Shown: positions 52,258-61,386, counted from the first letter of the stretch. The stretch is 64,000 nt of DNA from an uncultured Bacteroidales bacterium (GCA_903945175.1 CAJAUM010000133.1:62001-126000); one strand, 5' to 3'. Notes: generated by a model not told the origin, from the sequence alone. Numbers and translations are program-made.

Positions 52258-54030
52258 ATGGAAATGGTAAAACTGACCATTGACGGAAAACCTGTCGAAG
52301 TCGAAAACGATACAACGATTTTAAAAGCAGCCAAGACAATTGGCATAGATATACCTACCCTTTGCTACTTTCAACTAAAAGACATGAACATTGAAAACCG
52401 CCCGGGCGGATGCCGCATTTGTGTGGTTGAAGTCGTCGGTCGGCGAAATCTCGCTCCAGCTTGTTCTACCAATGTAGCAAAGGATATGGTTGTTAACACC
52501 CACTCAATAAGGGTATTGAACGCGCGCCGTACTGTTCTGGAGTTAATTCTCTCCGATCATCCTGCCGAATGTCTGACCTGTGCCAAATCGGGCTATTGCG
52601 AGCTCCAGACCATGGCACAGCAACTTGGCGTACGCGAATTACCCTTTCAGGGAGCGCAGTCGACTTATCGTAAAGATACATCGCCTGCAATCATCAGGGA
52701 TGTTGACAAATGCATCATGTGCAGGCGGTGCGAAATGATGTGTAATGATGTACAGACGGTAGGTGCGCTTTCTGCCGTCAACAGAGGGTTTATGGCAGTG
52801 GTAGCTCCGGCATTCGAAATGAATCTCGAGAAATCTCCCTGTACTTACTGCGGACAATGTGTATCTGTTTGTCCTACCGGTGCCCTGACCGAAGTTGACC
52901 ACTCGCGCAACGTGATTAATTCACTCGCTGATCCTACGAAAACAGTTGTTGTTCAGACAGCACCTGCCGTCCGCGCCGCACTTGGCGAAGAATTTGGCCT
53001 TGCGCCAGGCACCCTCGTAACGGGTAAGATGGTCGCAGCACTCAGACGACTAGGTTTTAACTACGTGTTCGACACCGATTTTGCTGCCGACCTGACTATC
53101 ATGGAAGAAGGAAGCGAATTACTCGACCGCCTTACCCGTTACCTCAAGGGTGATCAAAGTGTAAAATTACCCATTCTCACATCCTGTTGCCCGGGATGGG
53201 TAAACTTCTTTGAGCACAATTTCCCCGACCTGATGGATGTTCCCTCCACAGCAAAATCGCCCCAGCAAATGTTCGGCCCGATCGCGAAGGAATATTTCGG
53301 AAAAAAACTGGGGATTGAACGCAAAAACATGATCGTAGTTTCGATCATGCCTTGCCTGGCGAAGAAATATGAGTGCCAGCGGGATGAGTTTAAGGTGAAC
53401 GGGGATCCCGATGTAAATTTCTCCCTGTCAACACGCGAACTTGCCCATCTGATCAAACTGGCCAATATTGATTTCAACAGCCTGCCTGATGAGGATTTCG
53501 ACAATCCGCTGGGGGCTTCAACCGGCGCTGCCGCGATCTTTGCAAATACGGGTGGTGTTATTGAAGCAGCCTGCCGCACAGCCTATGAACTGTATACCGG
53601 CAAGAAACTTGAAAAAGTGGAATTCGACGAATTACGCGGACTGGAGAGCATCCGCCATGCGACCCTCGATTTTAACGGATTACCCATTAACATCGGAATC
53701 GCTCATGGATTAGGCAATGCACGAAAACTCCTCGAAGATGTTCGGGCCGGTAAAAGCCAGTTCCACGCCATCGAAATCATGGCATGCCCGGGTGGTTGCA
53801 TCGGCGGGGGTGGTCAACCATTCCATCATGGTGATTCAGAGATCATTAAACAACGTGCGGCGGCTATTTACCGCGAAGATGCCGGCAAACCGATCCGCAA
53901 ATCTCACGAGAATCCCTTTATCATTGAACTTTATAAAGAATTTTTAGGTAAACCGCTGGGAGAAAAATCACACCACCTGCTGCATACCCATTATTTTGAC
54001 AAAAGCGCCGGGACGTTTGTAGACGAATGA
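52258..54030 (+). CDS. [FeFe]-hydrogenase catalytic subunit HndD type
   Basis: The 590-residue protein has a [2Fe-2S] domain (TLCYFQLKDMNIENRPGGCR), a His-Cys cluster (HPAECLTCAKSGYCELQ) and two [4Fe-4S] clusters (CIMCRRCEMMC; CTYCGQCVSVCPTG). The H-cluster motifs are TSCCPGW, IMPCLAKKYEC and MACPGGCIGGGGQP. All ligands are present, so it should be fully active. With the flavin subunit it forms an NAD(P)H/ferredoxin-linked hydrogenase. It ends inside the 7-bp repeat tract, whose first unit supplies the stop codon. Confidence 0.95.
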   Translation: MEMVKLTIDGKPVEVENDTTILKAAKTIGIDIPTLCYFQLKDMNIENRPGGCRICVVEVVGRRNLAPACSTNVAKDMVVNTHSIRVLNARRTVLELILSDHPAECLTCAKSGYCELQTMAQQLGVRELPFQGAQSTYRKDTSPAIIRDVDKCIMCRRCEMMCNDVQTVGALSAVNRGFMAVVAPAFEMNLEKSPCTYCGQCVSVCPTGALTEVDHSRNVINSLADPTKTVVVQTAPAVRAALGEEFGLAPGTLVTGKMVAALRRLGFNYVFDTDFAADLTIMEEGSELLDRLTRYLKGDQSVKLPILTSCCPGWVNFFEHNFPDLMDVPSTAKSPQQMFGPIAKEYFGKKLGIERKNMIVVSIMPCLAKKYECQRDEFKVNGDPDVNFSLSTRELAHLIKLANIDFNSLPDEDFDNPLGASTGAAAIFANTGGVIEAACRTAYELYTGKKLEKVEFDELRGLESIRHATLDFNGLPINIGIAHGLGNARKLLEDVRAGKSQFHAIEIMACPGGCIGGGGQPFHHGDSEIIKQRAAAIYREDAGKPIRKSHENPFIIELYKEFLGKPLGEKSHHLLHTHYFDKSAGTFVDE

Positions 54031-54179
54031 CCAATGACCAATGACCAATGACCAATGCCTATTGCCTATTGCCTATTGCCTAATGCCTATTGCCTATTGC
54101 CTATTGCCTATTGCCTATTGCCTATTGCCTATTGCCTATTGCCTATTGCCTATTGCCTATTGCCTATTGCCTATTGCCT
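54026..54179. repeat. 22 tandem copies of a 7-bp repeat
   Basis: Four AATGACC, then one AATGCCT, three ATTGCCT, one AATGCCT and thirteen ATTGCCT units fill 154 bp exactly. The first unit contains the TGA stop of the preceding hydrogenase gene. The tract ends 30 bp before the NuoE-like gene. It has no hairpin and no spacers. Heptamer tracts are prone to slipped-strand copy-number change. Confidence 0.95.
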
Positions 54180-54209
54180 AATACCGTTTTTGACTTTTAA
54201 CTTTTTCAT

Positions 54210-54689
54210 ATGGCCAAGATAAAATTATCGGAAAGGAAGTTGCAGGAACTTAAGGAGGTTTGCAAATCCTTCAACAATGATAAAGGCGAGCTTATCAATG
54301 TTTTGCATAAAGCCCAGAGCATTTTCGGGTATCTTCCGGCCGAATTGCAGGAGGTAATTGCAAAGGAATTAAATGTTTCGGTGGCCCATGTTTATGGTGT
54401 GGTGACCTTCTATTCCTTTTTCACGATGACGCCAAAGGGGCAGCATCCCATTTCAATTTGCCTTGGAACAGCTTGTTATGTAAGGGGTGCTGAAAAGGTA
54501 CTGGAAGAATTCAGGCGCGTTTTGAAAATCCAGGTTGGCGAAACAACCGCCGATGGGAAATTTTCACTCAGTTGTCTTCGTTGCGTGGGCGCCTGTGGCC
54601 TGGCTCCGGTTGTGCTGGTCGGAGAAAAGGTTTATGGCCGTGTTTCTCCCGATGGAGTAAAAGATATTGTTGCTGAATACAACAATTAG
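54210..54689 (+). CDS. NuoE-like [2Fe-2S] subunit (HndA type)
   Basis: The 159-residue product contains [20 protein letters not shown] and the cluster cysteines in [14 protein letters not shown] and [18 protein letters not shown]. It completes the four-subunit Hnd-type enzyme and shares the strand. Unlike usual operons it is placed last, behind the repeat tract, 180 bp after the catalytic gene. A terminator follows. Confidence 0.9.
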   Translation: MAKIKLSERKLQELKEVCKSFNNDKGELINVLHKAQSIFGYLPAELQEVIAKELNVSVAHVYGVVTFYSFFTMTPKGQHPISICLGTACYVRGAEKVLEEFRRVLKIQVGETTADGKFSLSCLRCVGACGLAPVVLVGEKVYGRVSPDGVKDIVAEYNN

Positions 54690-54723
54690 CAGCTTATGTT
54701 TTTTGGTTAATACTAGGTTGCGC

Positions 54724-54757
54724 AGCCTGTTGGATTAATTTCCGACAGGCTTTTTTT
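54724..54757 (+). terminator. terminator of the second hydrogenase locus
   Basis: Stem AGCCTGTTGG/CCGACAGGCT (one wobble) with a short AT loop, followed by seven T. Between here and 54860 I see no gene. Confidence 0.8.
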
Positions 54758-54862
54758 CTATTGTCAGAAGATTAAGGTGGCCCTGTTTATCATGAACGCC
54801 AAAGGTGGCAAAATTGAAGAACCCTCCGCAGGCAACAGGGAATGCACTCGCGGGGACTCAAC

Positions 54863-54942
54863 TTCGCCTTGATTAATTTAAATATTTATTGGTATTTCGC
54901 CTTGATTAAACTAATTATCATACCTAATTTTGCTTTGATAAA
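54863..54942 (+). promoter_or_regulatory. three 14-bp direct repeats at exact 33-bp spacing, promoter of the ATPase gene
   Basis: TTCGCCTTGATTAA at 54863 and 54896, and the variant TTTGCTTTGATAAA at 54929, start 33 bp apart. The last copy overlaps a TAATTTTG -7 box (54925-54932), 45 bp before the ATPase ATG. Possible operator array or duplicated promoter. Confidence 0.55.
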
Positions 54943-54976
54943 ATGAAATGTTTAGAAAGAAGGTTAACTGATCACG

Positions 54977-56296
54977 ATGAAAAGGCATATTGACAAGGCA
55001 CTGGCAGAATGGAAATTGAACCAATCAAGAAAAGTGTTGTTACTTAGGGGAGCAAGGCAGGTGGGCAAAACATGGTCGGTTCGGAATCTGGGAAAAGGGT
55101 TCAGTTATTTTCTGGAGATTAACTTTGAGTCGGCAAGGGAGATACACCAGTTTTTCACCCATGATCTCGATCCGGAAGAGATTTGTCGAAATTTGTCGGC
55201 CTATTACAATGTGCCTATAACCGACGGGGATACGCTTCTTTTCTTTGATGAAATACAAGCATGTATTCCGGCCATTTCCTCCCTGCGTTTTTTTTATGAA
55301 AAAAGGCCGGGCTTGCATCTTATTGCGGCAGGATCCTTACTTGAATTTGCATTGGAACAGTTGCCTTCATATGGCTTGGGAAGGATTGAACATTTGTTTT
55401 TGTTTCCCATGTCGTTTGATGAATATTTGCTGGCTGCAGGTCAGAGGGAGCTCCTTGAAATGAAGGCCGTAAGCAGTCCTGAAAAACCTTTGAACCCTGC
55501 AATTCATAACCGATTGAATACTCTGTTGAAAGAATTTCTTTATGTAGGCGGAATGCCGGAGGCCGTAAAGACATACATTCAATCGAAAGATTTACGAAAA
55601 ATCAGCCATGTTTTAGATCAGTTTCTAAACGGGTTGATGGGAGATTTCGCCAAATACAAGTCAAGGGTCGCACTTTCCAGGCTCAGGGAGGTCTTTGATG
55701 CAGTGGTTTTTCAATCAGGCTGCAAATTCAACTTACACAAAGCATCACCTTCATCAAATTATTTTCAGATCAAAGAGGCGATAAATTTACTGGAGATGGC
55801 AGGATTGATTCACAAAGTCCATCACACATCGGCAGATGGGACACCACTTGGATCACAGATAAATTTATCGAAATTCAAGATCATCATGTTTGATCATGGG
55901 ATTTACCAGCGAATTATGGGCCTGGATTTGTCGGACTATTTATTGGCAGACAGTTTCTCTGCTATCAATAAAGGAAATATTGCAGAGCAGTTTGCCGGAA
56001 CTGAAATGATCAAATATGCAAATCCGGGAACACGGGATAACCTTTTTTACTGGCACCGCGAAACCAGGGGCAGCAATGCCGAAGTGGATTATCTGTTTCA
56101 GATCGGGACATCGATCAAACCAGTGGAGATAAAATCAGGAATGCAGGGTAAAATGCAAAGCCTTCAAGTTTTTTTAAAAGAGAAAAGAATCTCATCCGGG
56201 ATAAGGGTTTCTATGGAAAACTTTGGACAATATGGTAATTTTCAAATCTATCCCTTATATGCGATACATGAACTTATGAGCGGAAATTCGAATTAA
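54977..56296 (+). CDS. AAA ATPase with DUF4143 C-terminal domain
   Basis: The 439-residue protein has Walker A LLRGARQVGKTWSVRN, Walker B LLFFDEIQACIPAI and sensor region LIAAGSLLEFALEQ. The DUF4143 part is in the C-terminal half (NAEVDYLFQIGTSIKPVEIK, a PD-(D/E)xK-like strand). Such genes are mobile-like and variably present in Bacteroidota. The role is unknown; toxin-antitoxin-like or DNA-linked functions have been proposed for related ATPases. A diverged fragment of a paralogue is present at 61449-61514. Confidence 0.88.
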   Translation: MKRHIDKALAEWKLNQSRKVLLLRGARQVGKTWSVRNLGKGFSYFLEINFESAREIHQFFTHDLDPEEICRNLSAYYNVPITDGDTLLFFDEIQACIPAISSLRFFYEKRPGLHLIAAGSLLEFALEQLPSYGLGRIEHLFLFPMSFDEYLLAAGQRELLEMKAVSSPEKPLNPAIHNRLNTLLKEFLYVGGMPEAVKTYIQSKDLRKISHVLDQFLNGLMGDFAKYKSRVALSRLREVFDAVVFQSGCKFNLHKASPSSNYFQIKEAINLLEMAGLIHKVHHTSADGTPLGSQINLSKFKIIMFDHGIYQRIMGLDLSDYLLADSFSAINKGNIAEQFAGTEMIKYANPGTRDNLFYWHRETRGSNAEVDYLFQIGTSIKPVEIKSGMQGKMQSLQVFLKEKRISSGIRVSMENFGQYGNFQIYPLYAIHELMSGNSN

Positions 56297-56324
56297 ACCA
56301 CCCTCCCCTTCTGGCGAGAATAGT

Positions 56325-56464
56325 TTAATTTTGATACCTTTGATGTCCATTCTGACTGGCATTTTGAAGAGGTCAAACATATTGCTGATGCGTGAACAAA
56401 TTTCATTAAAGCTGTCTTTCCTCACCACATTCCTCCTGTGTGCGCTGGCGCTCAGCCTGTCCGC
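56325..56464 (+). repeat. 140-bp direct repeat, copy 1 (promoter core, leader and signal-peptide codons)
   Basis: Matches 61618-61757 with four mismatches in 140 bp, without gaps. It covers the -7 box, the leader and the first 26 codons of each regulator; identity drops sharply beyond it. Confidence 0.9.
56326..56333 (+). promoter_or_regulatory. -7 box (TAATTTTG) of the first TPR regulator
   Basis: TAATTTTG matches TAnnTTTG. It lies at the start of the 140-bp segment that is repeated almost exactly at 61618-61757, so both regulators have the same promoter core. Confidence 0.5.
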
Positions 56465-58334
56465 ACAGCAGCGGCCCGACAGTTTGATGAACTTAGTTCA
56501 ATCAGTTTCAGGAATGGAAAAATACAAGGCGTTGAGAGCCCTCGGAAAATTCTATAAAATGACCGATCTGCCGAAGTCGCTCGATTATGCCGGACAGCAA
56601 AGAAACCTGGCCATCGAAATGAAAAACAGGAAACTGGAAGCTGAAGCGATGAGTGACATGGCGATCCCCCTTACCATGATGCAGCAAAGCAAACGAGCCA
56701 TCCTTCTGTTGCAGGAAAGTATCAGTATCTTTGATTTACTTGGCAATGAAGAGGGAAAAGCAATGGCCACGAATAATCTTGGAATTGTCTGGGCCCAATT
56801 CGGTTCCATGGAAAAATCACTTGCATGCTATTTGGATGTCATTCCCTATTACACCAAACAAGGAGAGATGAAAAACCTTGCCATGGTCTATATGAACCTG
56901 GGACTGAATTATGAAAATCTGAAAAAATATGACAAGGCGCTTTCGGCCGGATTAAAAGCCAAAGAAATTTTTGCTTCCATTAAAAATGAGCAGAAGATCA
57001 ACGATGTCACTGTCAACATCGGCATCACCTGGCAATCGATGGGCCGGTTCAATGAAGCGCAAGCTTGTTTTGAAGATGCGCTGGCCTATTATAAAAAAAA
57101 TCAAAATCTTTACGGCATGGCGGTGGTAACAACTAACCTTGCCAAAATGTACAAATCAAAAAAGGATTATCAGCGCGCCAGCGTCTGGTTTGAGAAGGCG
57201 CTTCCGCTCATCCGGTCTATCCACAATACGTGGGCCGAAGCCAATCTGTTTCTTGATCGGGCTGTTATGCAATATGGTGCCGGAAAATTTCAGGATGCAC
57301 TCACCGACCTGGCAACAGCTTCGCATCTCAATGCACAGGTGGGCGACCCTGATCTGCAAACCCAGATTGCCCATACCTATTACCAGGTGTATGATACCCT
57401 CGGGCAAGATCGCCTGGCCCTCGACTATTATAAAAAATACACCCATCTTAACGATAGTTTACGCGCACAGCAAAAGACAAAGATGATCGAAGAGTTGACC
57501 ATCGGATTTGAGACCGTGCAAAAGGAGGCAGAAAATCAACTTCTCAGGAAGGATGTCCGCGCTGCAAAGGTGCGCCAGTGGATCCTTATCGGATTTTTAT
57601 CAGCCATCCTGCTGACAAGTATTCTGGTGATTACCTTGCTGACCCTGAAACGCCGGAATCTCCTTCTTAAAAAGCAACAGGCCGAGCAGGAGAAAAAGCT
57701 AAAGGAGGTTGAAGTAAAAGAGTTAGAATCAGCGAAACTTTTGCAGGATGTTCAACTTAAAGAGTTAGAATCAGCGAAACTATTACAGGAGGTTCAGCTT
57801 AAAAAGATAGAATCAGAGAAGCTTTTACAAGAGCTTCAATTTGCAAAAATGGAATCTGAGAAAAAACTGCAGGAAGATGTGCATGAAATGATTAGAGTAG
57901 AATTGCAGCTTAAAGAGCAGGACCTGGTATATCAGACCTTGTTGCGTATGGACCTTACACACATCAATCGCTCGATACAAGAAAAACTTTTGCCGTTTCA
58001 ATTTAAATTTTCTGGTAAAAAAGACCAGGGTGATTTTATGCAGGTAATACAGGAAATCACCCGCGAAGCTGCCAAAGATCCCTTGGCCGACTTTGAAATC
58101 ATGTTCACACAGATGCATGAATCATTCAATAAAAATCTACTGGCACGCTGTTCTTCACTTACTCAAACAGAATTCCAGGTTTGTGCCATGCTGCGCATCA
58201 ACCTTTCAACCAAAGATATTGCCCGTATGCTGAATCTTTCTTTCTCAAGTATTGATATGACCCGCCACCGGATCAGACAAAAACTGGAACTTGACCCAAA
58301 AGAGAGCCTGACCTCCTTCCTGATCACGTTGTAA
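56388..58334 (+). CDS. TPR-containing LuxR-type transcriptional regulator, membrane-anchored
   Basis: ATG 56388 gives a signal peptide (MREQISLKLSFLTTFLLCAL to LSAQQ). Residues 35-390 hold tetratricopeptide repeats in the periplasm (NNLGIVWAQFGSMEKSLACY, VYMNLGLNYENLKKYDKALS). One membrane helix (WILIGFLSAILLTSILVITL) follows, then a coiled coil with 14-residue repeats (KELESAKLLQDVQL). A LuxR-like HTH at the end is LTQTEFQVCAMLRINLSTKD and MLNLSFSSIDMTRHRIRQKL. It probably passes a periplasmic signal to DNA, a known Bacteroidota plan. The paralogue at 61681 shares its 5' end. No cognate target is proven. Confidence 0.85.
   Translation: MREQISLKLSFLTTFLLCALALSLSAQQRPDSLMNLVQSVSGMEKYKALRALGKFYKMTDLPKSLDYAGQQRNLAIEMKNRKLEAEAMSDMAIPLTMMQQSKRAILLLQESISIFDLLGNEEGKAMATNNLGIVWAQFGSMEKSLACYLDVIPYYTKQGEMKNLAMVYMNLGLNYENLKKYDKALSAGLKAKEIFASIKNEQKINDVTVNIGITWQSMGRFNEAQACFEDALAYYKKNQNLYGMAVVTTNLAKMYKSKKDYQRASVWFEKALPLIRSIHNTWAEANLFLDRAVMQYGAGKFQDALTDLATASHLNAQVGDPDLQTQIAHTYYQVYDTLGQDRLALDYYKKYTHLNDSLRAQQKTKMIEELTIGFETVQKEAENQLLRKDVRAAKVRQWILIGFLSAILLTSILVITLLTLKRRNLLLKKQQAEQEKKLKEVEVKELESAKLLQDVQLKELESAKLLQEVQLKKIESEKLLQELQFAKMESEKKLQEDVHEMIRVELQLKEQDLVYQTLLRMDLTHINRSIQEKLLPFQFKFSGKKDQGDFMQVIQEITREAAKDPLADFEIMFTQMHESFNKNLLARCSSLTQTEFQVCAMLRINLSTKDIARMLNLSFSSIDMTRHRIRQKLELDPKESLTSFLITL
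57717..57884 (+). repeat. four 42-bp tandem repeats in the coiled-coil linker
   Basis: Units at 57717-57758, 57759-57800, 57801-57842 and the diverged 57843-57884 encode 14-residue copies (KELESAKLLQDVQL type). The first two differ little, which suggests recent expansion. In-frame unit change would alter the linker length. Confidence 0.85.
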
Positions 58335-58640
58335 CCATTTTTCATTCACCATTCTAAATATATCAACACACTGAATGTGTGATGATTGATATTAAAAGCC
58401 ACTTTCCCAATAAATCATCTTTCGTTTTCTTTCAAATTTTCTTAACACGCTGTATTTCTGATATTTAATTATTGAAAAACAAGCTGACCTTTTGTTTTGA
58501 CTTGTTGAATTTTTCATTTATATTACTGATAATCTGTATTATAAAATAATTTGAAAGAATATAAAAGATTTTTGACTGTTTGAGGCCTTGACTTGCAGGT
58601 TGACCGGGTCTACATTTGTTGCCCACCAAAAGCACGCAAT

Positions 58641-59063
58641 ATGCAAACCTGCCAACCTGAAAAACTCAAGATTCTTATCGCCCGGAAGCGGGGAACCGAT
58701 ACCCGCGATATTTCATTGATCCTCGGGCGAAGCGATATCGAGATGCTGATGGCCGACAACGGGCAGGAGGCAATCAGGATATTCATATCCCATCCTGAAA
58801 TCAAAATGGTACTGATCAATTCTGACCTGCCCATGATGAATGGATTTGATGCCACCTATAAGATCAGGGAGACAGATAAGGATATTCCGATCATCCTGCT
58901 GGTGAACTACAGCAATCGTGATTCCCTCCACCTCGCTACCCTGGTCGGTTGCAGCCAGGTATTGCAAAGCCCGGTTGATCCCGAAGCGTTCGAACATCTG
59001 ATTACCAAGTACCTTCATCGCCATCATCCCAATCATATATGTCTCCAAACAGAAAATCAGTAA
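58641..59063 (+). CDS. degenerate receiver-domain protein (pseudo-receiver)
   Basis: The 140-residue product follows the receiver fold: KLKILIARKRGTDTRDISLI, MLMADNGQEAIRIFISHPEI, LINSDLPMMNGFDATYKIRE, IPIILLVNYSN, LVGCSQVLQSPVDPEAFEHL. The phosphoacceptor Asp is Asn (in NSDLPMMNG), the first acidic pair is missing, and the conserved Lys before Pro is Ser. It therefore cannot be phosphorylated normally. It may act as a protein-protein interaction module. An upstream in-frame start at 58593 is possible. It is followed after 18 bp by the large lipoprotein. Confidence 0.7.
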   Translation: MQTCQPEKLKILIARKRGTDTRDISLILGRSDIEMLMADNGQEAIRIFISHPEIKMVLINSDLPMMNGFDATYKIRETDKDIPIILLVNYSNRDSLHLATLVGCSQVLQSPVDPEAFEHLITKYLHRHHPNHICLQTENQ

Positions 59064-59081
59064 CACTTAAAAATAAGCATT

Positions 59082-61310
59082 ATGAAAACAAACAAAAAGT
59101 TATGGAAATCAATCGCATCAGCATTGATGCTGCTGGTATTGATAGTAATGGTCACGGTATCGTGTAAAAAGAAGGACGATGAACCCACCCCTCCTGTACC
59201 GCCGGTTCCACCAACGCCTGAAGTGCACGATGTATTTCAGAATAAGCCGATCCACATGATGTCGGATTACGAAATGGCGAATAAGCTTGATTTCCCAGGC
59301 CACATTATCAATCGGCTGGGAAATGGTTTAGTTGGCGGCGAAGATCCTGAGATACCAAATCCTTTTAAAAAAATAGGCAAAACACTTTGGGAAATTTATG
59401 ATTACAAACACACGGAGATGCGATTTGACCAGGTCATGGGTGGAATTAAACAAATCGAGGGACAGCTAACCCAATTGCAGGCACAAATGAATGCCATGGC
59501 AATAGAAATCAAAATATCTACAGATTTGTTAATAAATTTCATGACAAATTCCGAGATAAATGCTGACCTGAAAAGCATTGCAGGTGTGATGGATTCGACA
59601 ACAGTGATGAGTTTTGGTTTTTATACTAAAGCAGCCAAAACTTTCCAGAACAAGAATCCCAAAACAAAGACTGATTCAGCGACATTTAAAAATGACACAA
59701 CAGGTCTCCATCTCTTTGTCAGCGCTGTTCTTGACAAGTCCGCAAACTATAATGTATTAGGCTATTCGTCAGGGCTCAACAGCGTAATTTCATCTAATAC
59801 CGGCCCCACTGCAACATATGGAATGGTAGCTTTTGTTAATGAAATCATTTCACTCACCGCCTTGAAGCATTTAAGTGATACTGCTTCAATGATGCATTGC
59901 TATATGTTGCTGGAAAGTTATTTTTTACAAGTAGTCAATGCCCAGTTTCAATGTGCATTGGTGTATTCAAATGCATGTAATTATCGCGATAATACTGGTG
60001 CTTTGGCCCAAAGTTATTATACCGGCCAATTTCAGACTCAAATAACGCAGGAGGTTGCCGCTTTTCAATACGCAGTTGATCATATGGTCCTGAACCTGAG
60101 CGATTACCGTACTATGAACAATATGATAGCCGACCAACCATTCATATGGTCGGGTCTGGCCCCTGACTTCCTATTCCCCCATGTCCTGGCACGGTCTCAG
60201 TTTATTACAAATTTAATTTATGATGCGCTTGGGTTATCCTATCCTGTGATGTGCGGAAGAATTATAACCCCGAATAACTATACGTGTGGATCAGGTTCCG
60301 TGGTAAATACTATTTCGCTGAATATAGGCGGGAATGCGATGACTTCGAATGCAGAGCGTTCAGCCTCCGGAGAGTCGGGCCTCCTGAGCCAGTTCCCTTA
60401 TACCACATGGCAGGAGGGTGACCCGGCCATTTGTTCACCCGATAACCTTTGGAATGTATATCGTTTTGGAACACAGGGGCAGCCTAATCCCAGCTGGCCC
60501 ACGCAAGCCGTTACAGGCACGCTGATCGATAATGGGATTAATTTACCATGGTTTCATACCAGTCCCATTTCCGGAAAAATCACTACGCTTTATTACAATC
60601 CTGTTTGGCCAGACTCAACTTCTATAACAAAAACTAGTAGGTGTAACATGCAGTTCGGCTATTTTTCAGCACGCTGGAACTGGGGATTTCCTTATGTTTC
60701 ACTTGCTCAACCTCACTATTACAGGCCGGATTATCTGGATTATAAAGGAGAGAACAGCGGTCTGGATGCAGCAAAGGTTCCTTTACCGGCCTGTTTTACA
60801 ACCAATTCCGAAAAAAACGTTTACCCACATAACATTTCAGGTTGGTATAATAATCACAATAATTTAAGTGATTTTGGAGTAAATTCCACTGGCATCTCGA
60901 CATCAAATTATTTTGCCGCTAGTGATATTCAGTACAGATCAATTCAGATCAGCAGTTCATTGCCTGGAACTTCCGGTTCGGTGGCTGCATGGTGCTACCT
61001 CAAAGCCTATGTATATTCTCAAGATGCCGGTGTCGTTTCTATCTATGCCGGGACCAATTTAGATCAAATTGTCCTGGCTGGTATTGATGCAACTTCTGTT
61101 CCTGGGAACGTAGTGAGCATAAAAGAAAATGCCCCGGCAGGTAGCTGGTTGAACGGGTCTGGATCAACCCTTTTAAACGTCAATGGCAAATACAATCCAG
61201 CATTCATGTATTATTTACAAACATACAACGGTCATTCCTACACATTTCAATTTGAGATGGTTCCATTTTATCAGGTTGTTTATGGTGGCACTTATAGTCT
61301 TACCAAATAA
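59082..61310 (+). CDS. large surface-exposed lipoprotein of unknown function
   Basis: The 742-residue protein has a lipobox (VMVTVSC, Cys28). KKKDDEPTPP follows, an acidic signal that in Bacteroidota directs lipoproteins to the cell surface, and then a proline linker. Residues 110-160 form a heptad coiled coil (IKQIEGQLTQLQAQMNAMAI). A helical region extends to about 400 with several cysteines. The C-terminal half (400-742) is Asn/Ser/aromatic-rich beta structure with WY motifs. I do not recognise a family. It is between the pseudo-receiver and the second TPR regulator, so it may be their regulated product. A pore-forming or adhesin-like architecture is possible but unproven. Confidence 0.7.
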   Translation: MKTNKKLWKSIASALMLLVLIVMVTVSCKKKDDEPTPPVPPVPPTPEVHDVFQNKPIHMMSDYEMANKLDFPGHIINRLGNGLVGGEDPEIPNPFKKIGKTLWEIYDYKHTEMRFDQVMGGIKQIEGQLTQLQAQMNAMAIEIKISTDLLINFMTNSEINADLKSIAGVMDSTTVMSFGFYTKAAKTFQNKNPKTKTDSATFKNDTTGLHLFVSAVLDKSANYNVLGYSSGLNSVISSNTGPTATYGMVAFVNEIISLTALKHLSDTASMMHCYMLLESYFLQVVNAQFQCALVYSNACNYRDNTGALAQSYYTGQFQTQITQEVAAFQYAVDHMVLNLSDYRTMNNMIADQPFIWSGLAPDFLFPHVLARSQFITNLIYDALGLSYPVMCGRIITPNNYTCGSGSVVNTISLNIGGNAMTSNAERSASGESGLLSQFPYTTWQEGDPAICSPDNLWNVYRFGTQGQPNPSWPTQAVTGTLIDNGINLPWFHTSPISGKITTLYYNPVWPDSTSITKTSRCNMQFGYFSARWNWGFPYVSLAQPHYYRPDYLDYKGENSGLDAAKVPLPACFTTNSEKNVYPHNISGWYNNHNNLSDFGVNSTGISTSNYFAASDIQYRSIQISSSLPGTSGSVAAWCYLKAYVYSQDAGVVSIYAGTNLDQIVLAGIDATSVPGNVVSIKENAPAGSWLNGSGSTLLNVNGKYNPAFMYYLQTYNGHSYTFQFEMVPFYQVVYGGTYSLTK

Positions 61311-61352
61311 CATTATGTGGGCTGATCATATCCATTTTTGATCCTTGACACT

Positions 61353-61386
61353 ACTCCGGGCCTCAAATGAGGCCCGGAGTTTATAT
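61353..61386 (+). terminator. terminator of the lipoprotein gene
   Basis: A perfect 13-bp stem (ACTCCGGGCCTCA / TGAGGCCCGGAGT) with a 2-nt loop followed by TTATATT. Works on either strand, but only a plus-strand gene ends here. Confidence 0.7.

Noticed and set aside
54026-54179. CRISPR array
   Set aside because: The repeat unit is only 7 bp and there are no spacers; it is a simple tandem repeat.
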